Both the position numbers and the translations under genes were made by a program. A DNA stretch of 64,000 nt, from contig JAPEUQ010000012.1 of NCBI GenBank assembly GCA_027946365.1, forward strand, positions 310,001 to 374,000, given 5' to 3'. This document shows positions 1 to 10,858 of this stretch, one piece after another. The notes below the pieces were generated by a model that saw nothing but the letters and a program-made list of their open reading frames with translations, had not been told where the DNA came from and ran no database searches. Source of the DNA: Kalmusia sp. IMI 367209 (taxonomy: Eukaryota > Ascomycota > Dothideomycetes > Pleosporales > Didymosphaeriaceae). The stretch's first letter is position 1. Every line of letters begins with the position of its first letter.

Positions 1-3000
1 GAGGCTTCGTGCCTGCGTATCCGTGACGCCCGAACATAAGACCCTCCGGTAGATAGCCGCTATTGGGCCCCATCGTACTGTTCAACATTTTCTCGTAAAA
101 GGGAGAGGGCATGCGTGTTCCGTCGATGCGCTGGGTCTGATGGTGTGTATACAAGTGATTCTGGTTTTTGGGTTCCTCTGGTAATAACAAGCCCTCCACC
201 TTGATCCCCTGCTGCACGAACGCCGCATTGATACTCTTCAAGCTCAAATTACTTAGCGCTGTAAACAGAAGTGAGATATGTTTCTGATCCGTGATGCCGC
301 ATGCTTCCGCTAACAGGCTCACAAGCTCGTGTGACGGACACTCGGCTGTGGCTGACTCCTCTGTCATTACCAAAGTGAGTACGTTGTCTACAGAGGATAT
401 AGATACGTGACCTGGGATCGGGTTCCCGTATACTTCTTTGTCGGGCAAGATCATAGTGAAGGTTTGTGATACGGCCGTGGCAATGCGGACACGTAAGCCA
501 GTGATTTGACGCTTTATGGCAGCTTCGGAGGGGTGATTGCGGGGAATTAGGCTAAGGGACGGGATCAGTTTCAGATGAATGCCAAGAGGGCAATGAGCGT
601 TAGGTTGTGCCGGCAACTTACGCTTTGATGAATGGACTTTTAGACCGGAACGTATCCGAATGACGAAAATCTGATCTTGTCTGGCCCTGTGCTAACGTCT
701 GACTGGTCACCATTTTTGACATCTTCCTCCCTTCAACTCGTAGCACGCGAAACAGATCTTCCACTGCAGGTAAATCCTGGATCGAAAACGCTAGCAAAGG
801 GACCACGCCCGTGAAACTCTCTAAGAGATTCACTTGATCAGCAACGAACCAGCTCTTGTCGTGCATACCTAATAATGTGTCGTACTCCGGACTCTGGGAG
901 CTTCGTACAACTGGAAAGATTGTTTTGCTTTGCAGCGGCTTGAGCAAGAGAGCAGCCTTGCTGGTACTGACATCTTTGAGCAATTTGCTCACTTCGCGAA
1001 ATAGACGTGCGATATCGTCAAGCTTGCTGGAGGAGTTGATTAGCGTCATAGTATGTACCAAACCGCCGATAGGATCTCCGGTTGGTGATACCAGGCACTG
1101 GAAGAGGTAAGCACAGCTCAAATATTTGGACCCAATGTCGATCTCTTTAGAGATGCAGTCTTCCATCCTAGTCCAGCGTCCTTCGTTAACGGTAGCCTGG
1201 AACCCTGCAGGAACGAACACGATGTCTCTGTTGTAGAACGCGGCGCTACCATCGTGAGTCATGCGAGTATTAATATTTGTGAGTAGACATACCGTATTAG
1301 TTCCTCGTTCGAGGTATATTTGTGCTGGATTTGCTCGTAGATGTAGGCAACAATGTCAACATCCGGGTTTACATCCTTGGAAACCGTTATCAGACAACGC
1401 AGATAGTAATTCACATCAGCCTTCATCAGTACGCCGAAATAACTCAATAGATTCCACTCTGCGTGCGAAGGATCCTGTACTTCGAGCACAGGGGTCATCT
1501 TCCCTTGATCGAGTTGGTTATCGAGTGATTCAAGTACGGTCTCATTTAGCGGCAAAGAGCCTCGCACCGTTCGAACTGGAGACGCACCGATCCTATTCTT
1601 GAGTTGCGTGCTCGCAGCGACATAGTCTTCGGTTTGCCACTTCATATGCGCTCCTTCAATCCACTGTGAATAGTGGTGCCAGTTCTCCCGAAGTAGCTGC
1701 AGGACATCTGATGAAACGCATTCCTGAAGCATGAATGTGAATTCTTCGGACAAGGTGAATAACAAGTCTTGCGGTGGAGTAGGCGTGCGAGGGACATCTT
1801 CTGGAATGTGTTTTGTTGACTGTGCAAGATCAGCATCGATAATGCTCGCCTTTGATTTGCCTCTTTCTTCCGATAGTGTCCTTCGTGCCCTCTTCAAGTC
1901 ACCTAAAGGGCCAGGCACATATGCCGCGTCTTTAGTGCCAATGGATTCACCAACGATAATCTCGGCCTTTGGTTTCGCTCTCGCTGCTCTCTCTAGCCTC
2001 CTGGCTCTGCGGCGACTGGCCGCATTGTTTTCGTCGTCGGAGACACTCGCTACACTCAAATTACCTGGGGTGTCGGATTCCGGAGAGTCCTCATAAAAGG
2101 CTTTCAAGGGGGCTTTGTTCCCCGTTTTCTTCTTCTTAGGAAAGGTAAAGCTCCAATCATCATCCCCTTCGGCATTTTTGATGCCATCAATGTCTATATC
2201 AAAATTTTTTGGATCGTCTTTTGGCAGCGGTGGGGCCGAGTTTCCTGGGTCAGCTGACTCGGGGTTTTTGTCTTTCTTTTTTGTCTTGATGGTCCCCCAA
2301 GAGGCCCAAGGATCATCGACTTGATCGACTTTTGCCTCATCTTTGGTCTTCTTCTTTGACTTAATATTCCAGTTAAAGCCCCAGCCATCATCGTCCTTGC
2401 TATCATGGTTCTCTAAGACTTCTAGTGGGGGATTGGGCGCCTCTGGTATAGGTTCTCGTGTCTTCTTTTTCTTCTTTTTCTTCATATTTTTTGATGAAAA
2501 ACCCCAATCATCATCTAGGTCTACGTCAGCTTTGGTATCGGCAGCTTTGGTATCCATAGTGATAGTAGGTGCTCTTGGGCGTCTTTCCTTCTTTGTCTTC
2601 TTTGGTCCCCAATCCCATATATCGTCCTCTATAGATTGTTCCTTAAAAACGGGATTGGAAGGGGAGGTACTTTTCTTGATTTCCGTTTCAACAGTGGTGC
2701 CGGGATCATTCAAATTGCCGTTAGCCGTAGGTCTCCGTGCTAAAGTATCTTCTGAAGAATGCTTAGGCCCATCCACTGGATGGACAGACTTATAGGACTC
2801 CCTTAGAGAGGCAGTGAGATGAGCGAAACGACTTTCTTTACCTTCAGTTCCAGCTACCGCCTGACCATCTGCAGACGCTGCGTCTGTCTGTACCTTCTTT
2901 TCTGTTTTTGGAACGTCGTGCAGGTTGTCCGAGGTAGTAGCAGTGAGATCTGTCCAGTCTTTCTTGTCCGAAGGTGCCGTGCTGAGCGGCCTACTAGATA

Positions 3001-5541
3001 GGCCGTCATGGACATCCGTCTCTAATACTTTGTCCTCCTTGGTCTCCTGTTCAGAAGTAGGCTTAAAACCTGGCCAAATGTAATTTTCGAGTGGGTCCAC
3101 ATCCTTCTTTTCTTCGTCTGGGGGTCCAAAATATCTAATATCCACATCTGTAAGGCTCGCATGCATCGGTGCGGTCCCCACGTCATCGAACAAGTTTTCT
3201 TGTGAAGAATTATCCGAATAGAGGTCATCCCCCACATTTTTCGCGTCTTCCGCCTTTACGTCCATTTTCTCTTCAGTAGTTTGAACTACGGGAGCTCCCG
3301 TAGGCTGCGGTCTCGGTTCCACGACAGGCGTAATCAACCTTGGAATCCTCGACAAACCAAGGTTCTGAACAAGCCAATCCGGCCAGCCTGCTTCAGAAGC
3401 CAAAGCAGTCAGATACTCCACATGCATGACCGGAAACCGCTTCTCTAGCTGGGCAAACACTCGTCCGGATGCGGAGTCCAGATTTGCGCTCCCGGAGATG
3501 TACATTTCTCTCCCACGACAGCGCTCATCCTTCGCTGTCGCGAACCATAGATCCGCACTCTTTGGTGGCTGCCACGCCGCCTGGTATAAGAATACGGCAT
3601 GCGACACGATCTGTGTCGCAGACAATTGCTCCGGTTTGAAGTCCGCGGAGCAGTGAACTTTCAGGATCAAACGACATATCTCAGGTGCCTCCCACGCTTT
3701 GACACCCAGGCTGGTGAATAGTGTGCGTCGGCTTGGGTCAGATTCAGCGGCGACATCGACGATGAGGACGCGGATACCGCTGGGAATCTCAAGGGAGGCG
3801 TCGCCTTTGGCGAAGAAGATGGTGCGGTCGCGGATCGCGGTCCAGGTCCCGTCATTCAGGGGGATGATGGCGAGGTCTTGGAGGAGAGGCATAAGCTCGG
3901 TGTCGGTGGAGAGTTTGACCAAGGCTGTTGCAAGTTGGGAGTGCCATTCAGCTGACTTGTTGTGGAACGCGGGGGCATCGGTGGCGATGACGGCGGAGAG
4001 GTCTTCAAGGAATTGGCGGGGAGAGAGCTGGGATACGCCGACGGAGGTCATGGCTTCGATGACCCAGCTGGAATAGTTTGAAGAGAGATATCTGGGTAAA
4101 TTCTGCGATGAGCCAATGTTTTGAATCAAATTGAGTATCTGGGCTGACTCACCGATCTTTCGTAAGAGAGCAAAGAGTGAAAGGGAGGCCGGCAGCACAG
4201 AAGTCGGCCGGGACATGTACGAGGGTAGAAGGCTTTACCATGGTCCCAGCACAAGACTCAAACACGGGGCTCTCTCCAAGCTGACGGAGTATTGATTCAA
4301 TAGCAGGTTCGAAGAACCCTGATACTGCAATTGACATCGATGGCAGATAGTATGGCCAGACATACTTTAAGATGCCTTCGTTAAAATGAAACATTGATAA
4401 GATGAATGCTTCTGCTAGAGCGTCGCGTATCCTTCTATTCCATGGTAGTGTGCTTTCGATCTCTTCTCGACTTGCAGTTAGGAGAAAGTCGGCTTGAATG
4501 AGAAACTATAGTCATGTCAGCCTGACGGTTGGCAAATGCGGAACATGAGTAGTTTACCTTGAAGCCATAGTTCCGAATTGGTAAGAACGCATATACGTTT
4601 TGAGGCTTCAGTAGCGGCTGCTCTGAAGACTCAGGTACCGGGAATGCGAGTAAAATCTTCGTCTGAGGCCAATTCGGCCGCTTGATCTCCTGGGGCAAGT
4701 CTTTGATGACATGAGTCCTGACCAAATACTTGAGAGTCTCTGTGCCAGATTGTAAGGAGACAATTCGGTCTGATTCTTGCTGATGTTGAGTTTTGCGGAT
4801 TTGCTTTTTCCAGATGCTCTCATCTGCGCTCGTTACCCTGATATTGAGTTCCTCAACTCGTCTCAAGAATATACAAAGATTGGTGTCGAATTCCAAAAGC
4901 TCTTTGACAAGTGTTTCCTCGTCATACGTGGTTGATAATTTTAGGAAAATAGAAGTGCAATCCAACCGCGTTGTCTCCGGAAACCCCTCCCAAATCGGTG
5001 TTATCACACCCAGCGGCTTCGTGCGATCAAATTTGAACGTGAACTCATTAGAAGCTATCCATACAACATCAGCAGCTTTGAACACCGACTTGAAACCAAT
5101 GCCCTTCTCGCCGATGAACTCGCCATCGCTGGTCTTGCCGCTCTTCGTGCTCTGGCTGATGCCACAGATGGCTTCGACATTGCTGGCGTCAAAACCGACC
5201 TCATTGCAGTCAATTCGAAGACTTCCAGGCTTGTAGGTGAAGCTCAATGTCGGAGTAGTGCAGCGGTAGATGTTATCGTCAGCATTCTGAATAAGCTCCA
5301 ATAAGAAGTGAGTCGATTTCTCGTAGAGCTGATTGGACAGACTACACGGTACAAGTTAGTTAGATCCAACAAGAATGAGAACGTAAGCTGGAAGGTTAGT
5401 GTACATTTCTAGACAATTGTTGACTAGTAATTCAAATTTGGTGCCAAAGATGGTGCCATTCAATGTATGGTCCTGTGCGATCGTCTTGATCAGCTGGTGC
5501 GCTTTGCTCCGAGCCTCAGCCGGCGGCTCGTCAGCCTCCAT
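1..5541 (-). CDS. Sacsin-like HSP90-type ATPase protein, 3' end missing
   Basis: Probable GHKL (HSP90-type) ATPase of the fungal sacsin-like family; the biological role of the fungal members is not established. Exons join in phase at 5541-5405, 5341-4558, 4505-4153, 4091-1293, 1245-622 and 551 to beyond base 1, giving about 1749 visible codons. The N-terminal ATP-binding site is clear: ELIQNADDN (N-box), a following EVGF segment, and GEKGIGFKSVFK (lid glycines). Introns of 63, 52, 61, 47 and 70 bp all have GT-AG ends. The middle (about 2100-3300) is acidic and lysine-rich low-complexity sequence with at least five W/K repeats, reported as a finding. The 551-1 segment is an open frame without any stop, so the gene continues to the left. 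The start ATG at 5541 is the first in frame. Family assignment is firm, function is not. Confidence 0.88.
2115..2635 (-). repeat. Five degenerate acidic-aromatic-lysine repeats inside the sacsin-like protein
   Basis: In the coding frame, five segments share the plan D-D-(D/G/P)-W-x-F/W followed 4-10 residues later by a run of 3-7 lysines. Reading along the protein they are at about 2635-2581 (EDDIWDWGPKKTKKERR), 2525-2455 (DDDWGF then seven K), 2405-2332 (DDDGWGFNW then KSKKKTK), 2330-2258 (VDDPWASWG then KTKKK) and 2175-2115 (GDDDWSFTFPKKKK). Spacing is irregular. It reads as a diverged array of short linear motifs in a disordered linker; no known motif name is claimed. Confidence 0.7.
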
Positions 5542-6665
5542 GTCCGAGTTCCCCGACAGGAAAACTGCCGCTTCGGATTGATGTCACGGTCGTAAAAGTT
5601 GCAAATGGTAATTTGATAATAATGATGGAAAAAGAAGGGCCTGTTTTGTTGTCCATTTTGTGCTTCAGCCCGGTGGCCTTCAGCTGTGGCTGTGTGTGTC
5701 GATCACGTGCTTTTGTGCCTGATACGAGGAAGTGACACGCTGTGGCTGGACGCTAACGTCTGGGAATAGATTAGACGAGGCTTGCTTCACCGGAATTTTG
5801 ACAGCAGGAGAAGACAAAAAGCCTTTTGAGAGCGATTACTTGAAATCGAGTAACAATAGACAGTGTCGTGAATCAATTCTTCAGGATGCGTATATGTTTA
5901 ATAAGTCGTTATCGTCACCTACGTTCTCGAAACCAACATTGCAATCCAGAAATCTACCCACAACACAAGCAAGAATGTCACCGGTGTTTGTGTCGAAGGT
6001 CAGTCATGGCTATGACCCTTCGATCGATACTTGAACATCGCTTCGCTCATGAGTATGAAAAGTACCTATCATGCATTCTAGAGAACCATCTGGCTCAAAT
6101 ATACGTGTTTTCCCTCTACGAATCGCTTTTTAATTGTAGGGGTTGACAAGTGACGGATATTGTCGGCGGCCGCGGCCACCAGAACTAAGTTCCTGATGAC
6201 CAAAGAGCTTGATATAGCCACGTCGAAGGGTTGGTCTGCGGTATCGAGTATTTGTCGAGATGCTTCTACTTCGTAACGCCATTAGGCCGGATGCGTCTAT
6301 TCTATCTTTGCATGAATTCGCACGGTATGTTGCGATCAAATATGCCAGAGCCTTGATAACATATGGGGGTTGAATGCAGAGCCATACGTATCTTCAATAA
6401 AAAGTTTGCGTATAGGAGCATAGCTGGCGCGTTGCCCTTCCTATTAGACTTGTTGAAGACAGGGCTGGGTTGCATCGACTTGGGTGCACGCTTTTGGGCT
6501 GTGCCCTACGTCGGTTCAATCCATCCGTATTGGGCAAGCTGTGGTGTATTGAGCTCATATGCTCTCATGTAGGAGCTTTGACCGATATCATAGCTGAAGT
6601 ACTGAAGTACTAGGCTTAAGTCGCACTGTTGACTGGATTGAAACGTTCGAGCTCTTGAGATTGCT
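5542..6665. other. Intergenic, upstream of the sacsin-like gene
   Basis: This stretch of about 1.1 kb holds only short open frames on both strands without recognisable similarity or coherent splice signals. It contains the promoter of the leftward sacsin-like gene and the 3' flank of VPS51. Nothing else can be supported. Confidence 0.6.
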
Positions 6666-7512
6666 TCATTCCGATTCTTCTTCCTGCATAATACCTTCGC
6701 ACCTTTGTCTCAATTCTTCCACACCGGGGACACTTCCCCACTTGTCTAGGATCTTGCTGATCTCATCCCACTCTTTCTCCGCCTCTTCGTCCTGCTCCTG
6801 ATCGATCATCTCCTGCAACCTTCTTGGGGTATCTAACACCCAGCGGACTGTGTCTTTCTGTTTCTGCTTGGTAGAAGCCTCTTCTCGACTATTGTCTTCG
6901 TCGTCCACTTGGATGTCTATTCCCAGGCCTTGCGGCTTCGCTGGTAGGGCCTGCATCGAAGACGACAGCGAAGCCGCGGTTTCGGCGATATGCGCTATCG
7001 CGGGGCCGAGGGTATGTGTGGTAGGTGCGAGGGGGTCCATATTGCCGCGCATGCGGCGGATGGTGCTAGTTGCAGAGAGCAGCTTGGAATAGTTGTCGTA
7101 TACGAGGGATTTGCGATCGCTATCTAGGTTTCGTATTTCTATCCCAAGATCAGCTTGTGTCTAGCGAGTATCTAGGTACATATATACGTGAGACCAAGTC
7201 TGCTTCTACCCTAAGCACACCCTTCAAGCCTTCCTTTGCCAGCAGGTTGTTCACATAAGCATCGGCATTGAAGCTGGTCGCATCAAGCTCGGCCAATGTC
7301 TCGTCTTCTTCGGGGCCGAGCTCTGTACTTGCCGACTCTTCGGATATCTTTGATTCATTTTCCTTTGTAGCCTTAAGGCCATAGTAATCGCGGAGCGCGG
7401 CCCGGTTGCGGCGCGTGGTCGTGGGTGGTCTGGCGGAAGCGTCGAACGATGTACGGGTTGACGAGGGGCTGCGTATTGAGGTGCTAGGGCGGGGCGAAGC
7501 TATGGTGGACAT
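6666..7512 (-). CDS. VPS51: Vps51, GARP tethering complex subunit
   Basis: Vps51 is a subunit of the GARP complex, which tethers endosome-derived vesicles at the late Golgi. Two exons, 7512-7188 and 7138-6666, join over a 49-bp intron and give 265 residues. The N-terminal signature is clear: RAALRDYYGLK, then DATSFNADAYVNNLL, and after the intron IRNLDSDRKSLVYDNYSKLL and the ATSTIRRMRGNMDPL segment. The C-terminus is short and acidic, as in other filamentous fungi. The ATG at 7512 (MSTIASPRPSTS) was chosen because it starts the conserved part; the frame is open further upstream, but that part is not family-like. It is divergent from RMI1 with 243 bp between the start codons. Confidence 0.88.
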
Positions 7513-7755
7513 TGTGGTATTTCGCAAGGGTGGATTGTATATTACGACAAGTGGAGTAGAGCGATGTATAGGTGCTCCGTCGTATTGAAGCATGAGTATA
7601 GCATGCACAACTGCCAAGGCCAATAGGGCTGAACTAGCAGGAGCTACCCGCGTCATTGCCTGACGCGTCTCAACCCACCTCGACACTGATCTAACAATCT
7701 CATCCCACGTAGACTGAAGAAGCTATTACGCTTCTATTGCTAATTGATCGCCAGC
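7513..7755. promoter_or_regulatory. Shared divergent promoter of VPS51 and RMI1
   Basis: Only 243 bp separate the two divergent start codons, so both core promoters must lie here or overlap the 5' ends of the transcripts. No specific factor site is claimed. Confidence 0.6.
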
Positions 7756-8442
7756 ATGGCCAATAACCTCGTAGCAGAACTCACACAGCATCTTACTAGT
7801 AGACACCTTCCCCCTGCCCAAGCCTGGCTGCAAAGCTTCGTCTCTACCACACGCCCGAACACGCCACTACCTGCCTTGAAGCAAACAGCCCTCTTTCGCC
7901 TCCTTGCCACCGACATCACCACATCGCTGCATCCGCCACCAAACACTGTCTTCCCATCCGACGTCCTCAACGCAAAGGTCCCGAGCCGCATCCTTGCCGG
8001 GCCCATTATCTGCCAGGTCCTCGACATTGAAGATATCGGGCTCTCGCGCTGGGCCCAGTTCGAACAAATCGAAGCCCAAGAGCGCGGCGAGACGACCAAA
8101 GGCCGCGAGATCGTGCGCGTGGTCGAGGACGAGAACGGGGGCGGAGCAGTCGCGCCTGTCGTGCAGAGCAGAGGGCCATTCAAGCTGCTTCTGCAAGATG
8201 CAAAGGGCGCAAAGGTCTATGCTGTGGATCTGCACGGCATTGAAGGTCTCAACACTGCTATAGCCATGGGCACCAAGATCCTGCTTAGAAACACGGACGT
8301 TCGAAGGGCTGTGGCCATGCTGGAGCCTGGCAATGTGCAGATTTTGGGCGGCAAGATGGAGGCTCTAGATAAGGCGTGGAAGGAGGGCCGGAAAGAGCGG
8401 TTGATGCATGCTGCCAAGTTTGCGGGCGAGGCTGCATCCTGA
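7756..8442 (+). CDS. RMI1: RMI1, RecQ-mediated genome instability protein
   Basis: Intronless gene of 228 residues. RMI1 works with a RecQ helicase (Sgs1/BLM) and topoisomerase III to dissolve double Holliday junctions in the nucleus. The protein has the N-terminal helical part and the OB-fold typical of the family: VPSRILAGPIICQVLDIEDI, then GPFKLLLQDAKGAKVYAVDL and GTKILLRNTDVRRAVAMLEP, ending in NVQILGGKMEALDKAW. The ATG at 7756 (MANNLVAEL) was preferred; the frame reaches back to 7744 only through a TTG codon. Length matches fungal RMI1 proteins. The partner helicase family is represented at the far right of the window. Confidence 0.88.
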   Translation: MANNLVAELTQHLTSRHLPPAQAWLQSFVSTTRPNTPLPALKQTALFRLLATDITTSLHPPPNTVFPSDVLNAKVPSRILAGPIICQVLDIEDIGLSRWAQFEQIEAQERGETTKGREIVRVVEDENGGGAVAPVVQSRGPFKLLLQDAKGAKVYAVDLHGIEGLNTAIAMGTKILLRNTDVRRAVAMLEPGNVQILGGKMEALDKAWKEGRKERLMHAAKFAGEAAS

Positions 8443-9977
8443 CCTTGCGCTGCATAACCTTCGAGACCGAGATGCAAATCGAGAACTGGCTTGTTTAAAG
8501 ATTGAGCATTCATGCGCTGGATGGGAAGACGCTATCATCCACGCCTGCTTCCACCCTAGCTTCGTGCGCGCTGGTCTCTATGTTATGCAGAATCTGTATA
8601 GATCCGTTCAATATCGTGTTGACAATACCAAGTAAAAGATGACACACTGTACTTTGTGGCTAGCATAGGTCTATGAAGAGTTTGGAAATGTCGGCGGTCA
8701 ACATAAATTCTGTTTGTCGGCCATTTTGGGATTGCATACCAAAGCGAATCCAAGATATTCTTGTGCTGCCCTCGCTTCCAACGGGATCAAAAGGAAGCGC
8801 AATGCTCAAGCTGCGCAACGTTGTTAAATGTTCACGACCCTCGGACACTTAGAGGAGGATTCTTGTCTTGTACAGACGACACTGAACGATCGACTTCGAC
8901 AGCGAGTAACTATGACATACACGCTGTCCTGGAGCTGTTCACGTCCTTGGGTTACTACGAGGTACTACTATTCTGTTGCTTTTATCTCATCCTCGTCATT
9001 GTTGAGCATGACTCATGAATGGTGTAGATGCTGTGGAAACTTCCCATTACTGTGGACATCAATCGACCCTCAACTTTCGTCCTAGACTAATTTCATTAAT
9101 TAGTGTTCCGTGACGACCTTTACTTCTATCGATGGAACGATTCAATAGGATCATTGGCGATGAACTGTGCTGGTACGCGTTGAGGATATCCGGTTGGGTT
9201 TTGTAATTGAAGACACTACGGGAGCAGTCACCGGTAGCTCTATGGATCTCAATGGCTATCCAAAGCGTGTTCACTTACGACCTTTCAAGGACGGACGCAA
9301 TGGGTGATAGCAGTAACGGGCGTTTCTTTAATACCGTCAAGGCATCTGTTCTTGGACTGTCCTGCAGATGGTGATACCCTTCACGAGAATGAGCATCTTG
9401 TATACTGCGTGCCAGTGCATACTCTACGACCCAAATTCTCGGTGTATGGCTTCATTCTATTTCTTCAAGAGGTGGATCCGGATCGATGCTTATCCAAACG
9501 TAACCGGGGCATAATATCTCCTTTCCCTTTGCGTGGAAACAAATCTGGGGTGGCCACGTTTGAAATGCTCTATGCAGCCGCCAATATCCGGCCGACACCA
9601 TGGGGAGGGTTGACAGACGAAAAGAATCATCTGATGCACGAAAGTTCCATCCAGTTTTGGATGTTTCACAGCCGTGGTTGGTCACCATCAAAGCGGTACG
9701 CGCAGCCTGTGGACGCCGGTCCGACTTCTATACCAGACACTTTTATAGTCCCTTATCTAAGCTTACGGCTACCCCGCCATTCTTGGCCTGTCATCAGACG
9801 ACCTCTCGGTGCTTTTGCATATCCTCATCCTTCGCAGCACTATGACATCATAGCATCTCTTTGTCACCGAACAGCTATATATTATCACCTACGGCATCGG
9901 CAACGCTAGGTAGATAGACCGCCAGTGCCCATCGTTCATCGCCACATAACCAGAACTTGCACAATCCCAACATCACC
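8443..9977. other. Intergenic, 1.5 kb
   Basis: No gene is supported. The longest open frame (9304-9909, plus) begins at GTG, has no ATG near its start and no recognisable protein; it overlaps the promoter of the small gene at 9978. Other open frames are short and out of context. Confidence 0.55.
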
Positions 9978-10328
9978 ATGGACAACACACCTGAAACCGC
10001 TACCGACAAGACCGCTCAGGCCTTCCAAGGTACTTCATATCCATCACTTTCTTCCCAATCGTACTAAATGTCACCGAAAGAGCCTCAATCACAGGCAGAA
10101 GTATCTGCTCCACAACACCGCTCTTCCATCGGCAAGATCGTTGAGGCTATCAAGAAGCCCTTCCATCACGAGAAGAAGGAAGAGGACGTGCCGCCTGCGC
10201 TCAAGGAAAATATTCAGAAAATGGAACAAAGAAAGGAAGAGCGGATAATGGAGATGCAGAAGGAGGGACTGGATACGAGTATGTTGGAGGGAAGTAAGAC
10301 GGGGCAACTAAGGCAGACGCTCCGTTAG
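9978..10328 (+). CDS. Small conserved-looking protein, function unknown
   Basis: Two exons, 9978-10029 and 10081-10328, join over a 51-bp GT-AG intron with phase kept, giving 99 residues. The start MDNTPETATDKTAQAFQ is followed by a charged helical protein with SIGKIVEAIKKPFHH, EDVPPALKENIQKMEQRKEERI and SMLEGSKTGQLRQTLR. It is Lys/Glu-rich, has no signal peptide or membrane segment, and looks largely alpha-helical. I do not recognise the family. The upstream CA-rich leader ending in caccATGG is a good fungal start context. Confidence 0.7.
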
Positions 10329-10858
10329 GAGGGGTTTGCAGTTTGGGAAGGCGATAGTAGGCCAAGAGGAACGCGTGCATAATAAGAGACATGAGTGTGA
10401 ATGATAGGCAGCGAACGCTAGGAGTCACGTGGTAAATTCGCTGATGTTATTGACAGACTGTACCATCTTCGTTCATGAGCATGCTCGTAATGCGAATGCT
10501 TTTTCTTCAATCATTCTTTCACTCCCATGTACCTAATCAAATAGCTACCTCCGAGACGAACGAATTGGATATTTCCTTGTCCTTCATTCTGGTATTCTTC
10601 TGCCTTTAGACGGACTAACTCTTACATCGCGTCATCCGAAATAGGATAGCGTAGTATAGTTGACCTCTTCTACTGTGGACGCTCCCTCGTCCTGTCTATA
10701 ACACCACACCATATTTCAAAACACCATTGATCACGAACACAAAAGAGTTCCGAAACAAAACGACAATAGATCTAATTCTAGCCTGGAACATTCACCTGAA
10801 CGCCATATCCTCCTTTTACCATACTCTATACAGTACTCCTAATGAGCTACGGCCGTAA
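10329..10858. other. Intergenic between the small gene and the PKS
   Basis: About 530 bp containing the 3' flanks of two converging genes. No coding or structural RNA signal seen. Confidence 0.6.

Noticed and set aside
9304..9909. Plus-strand open frame of 201 codons
   Set aside because: It begins at GTG, has no ATG near its start, contains no recognisable domain and lies in the promoter of the small gene at 9978.
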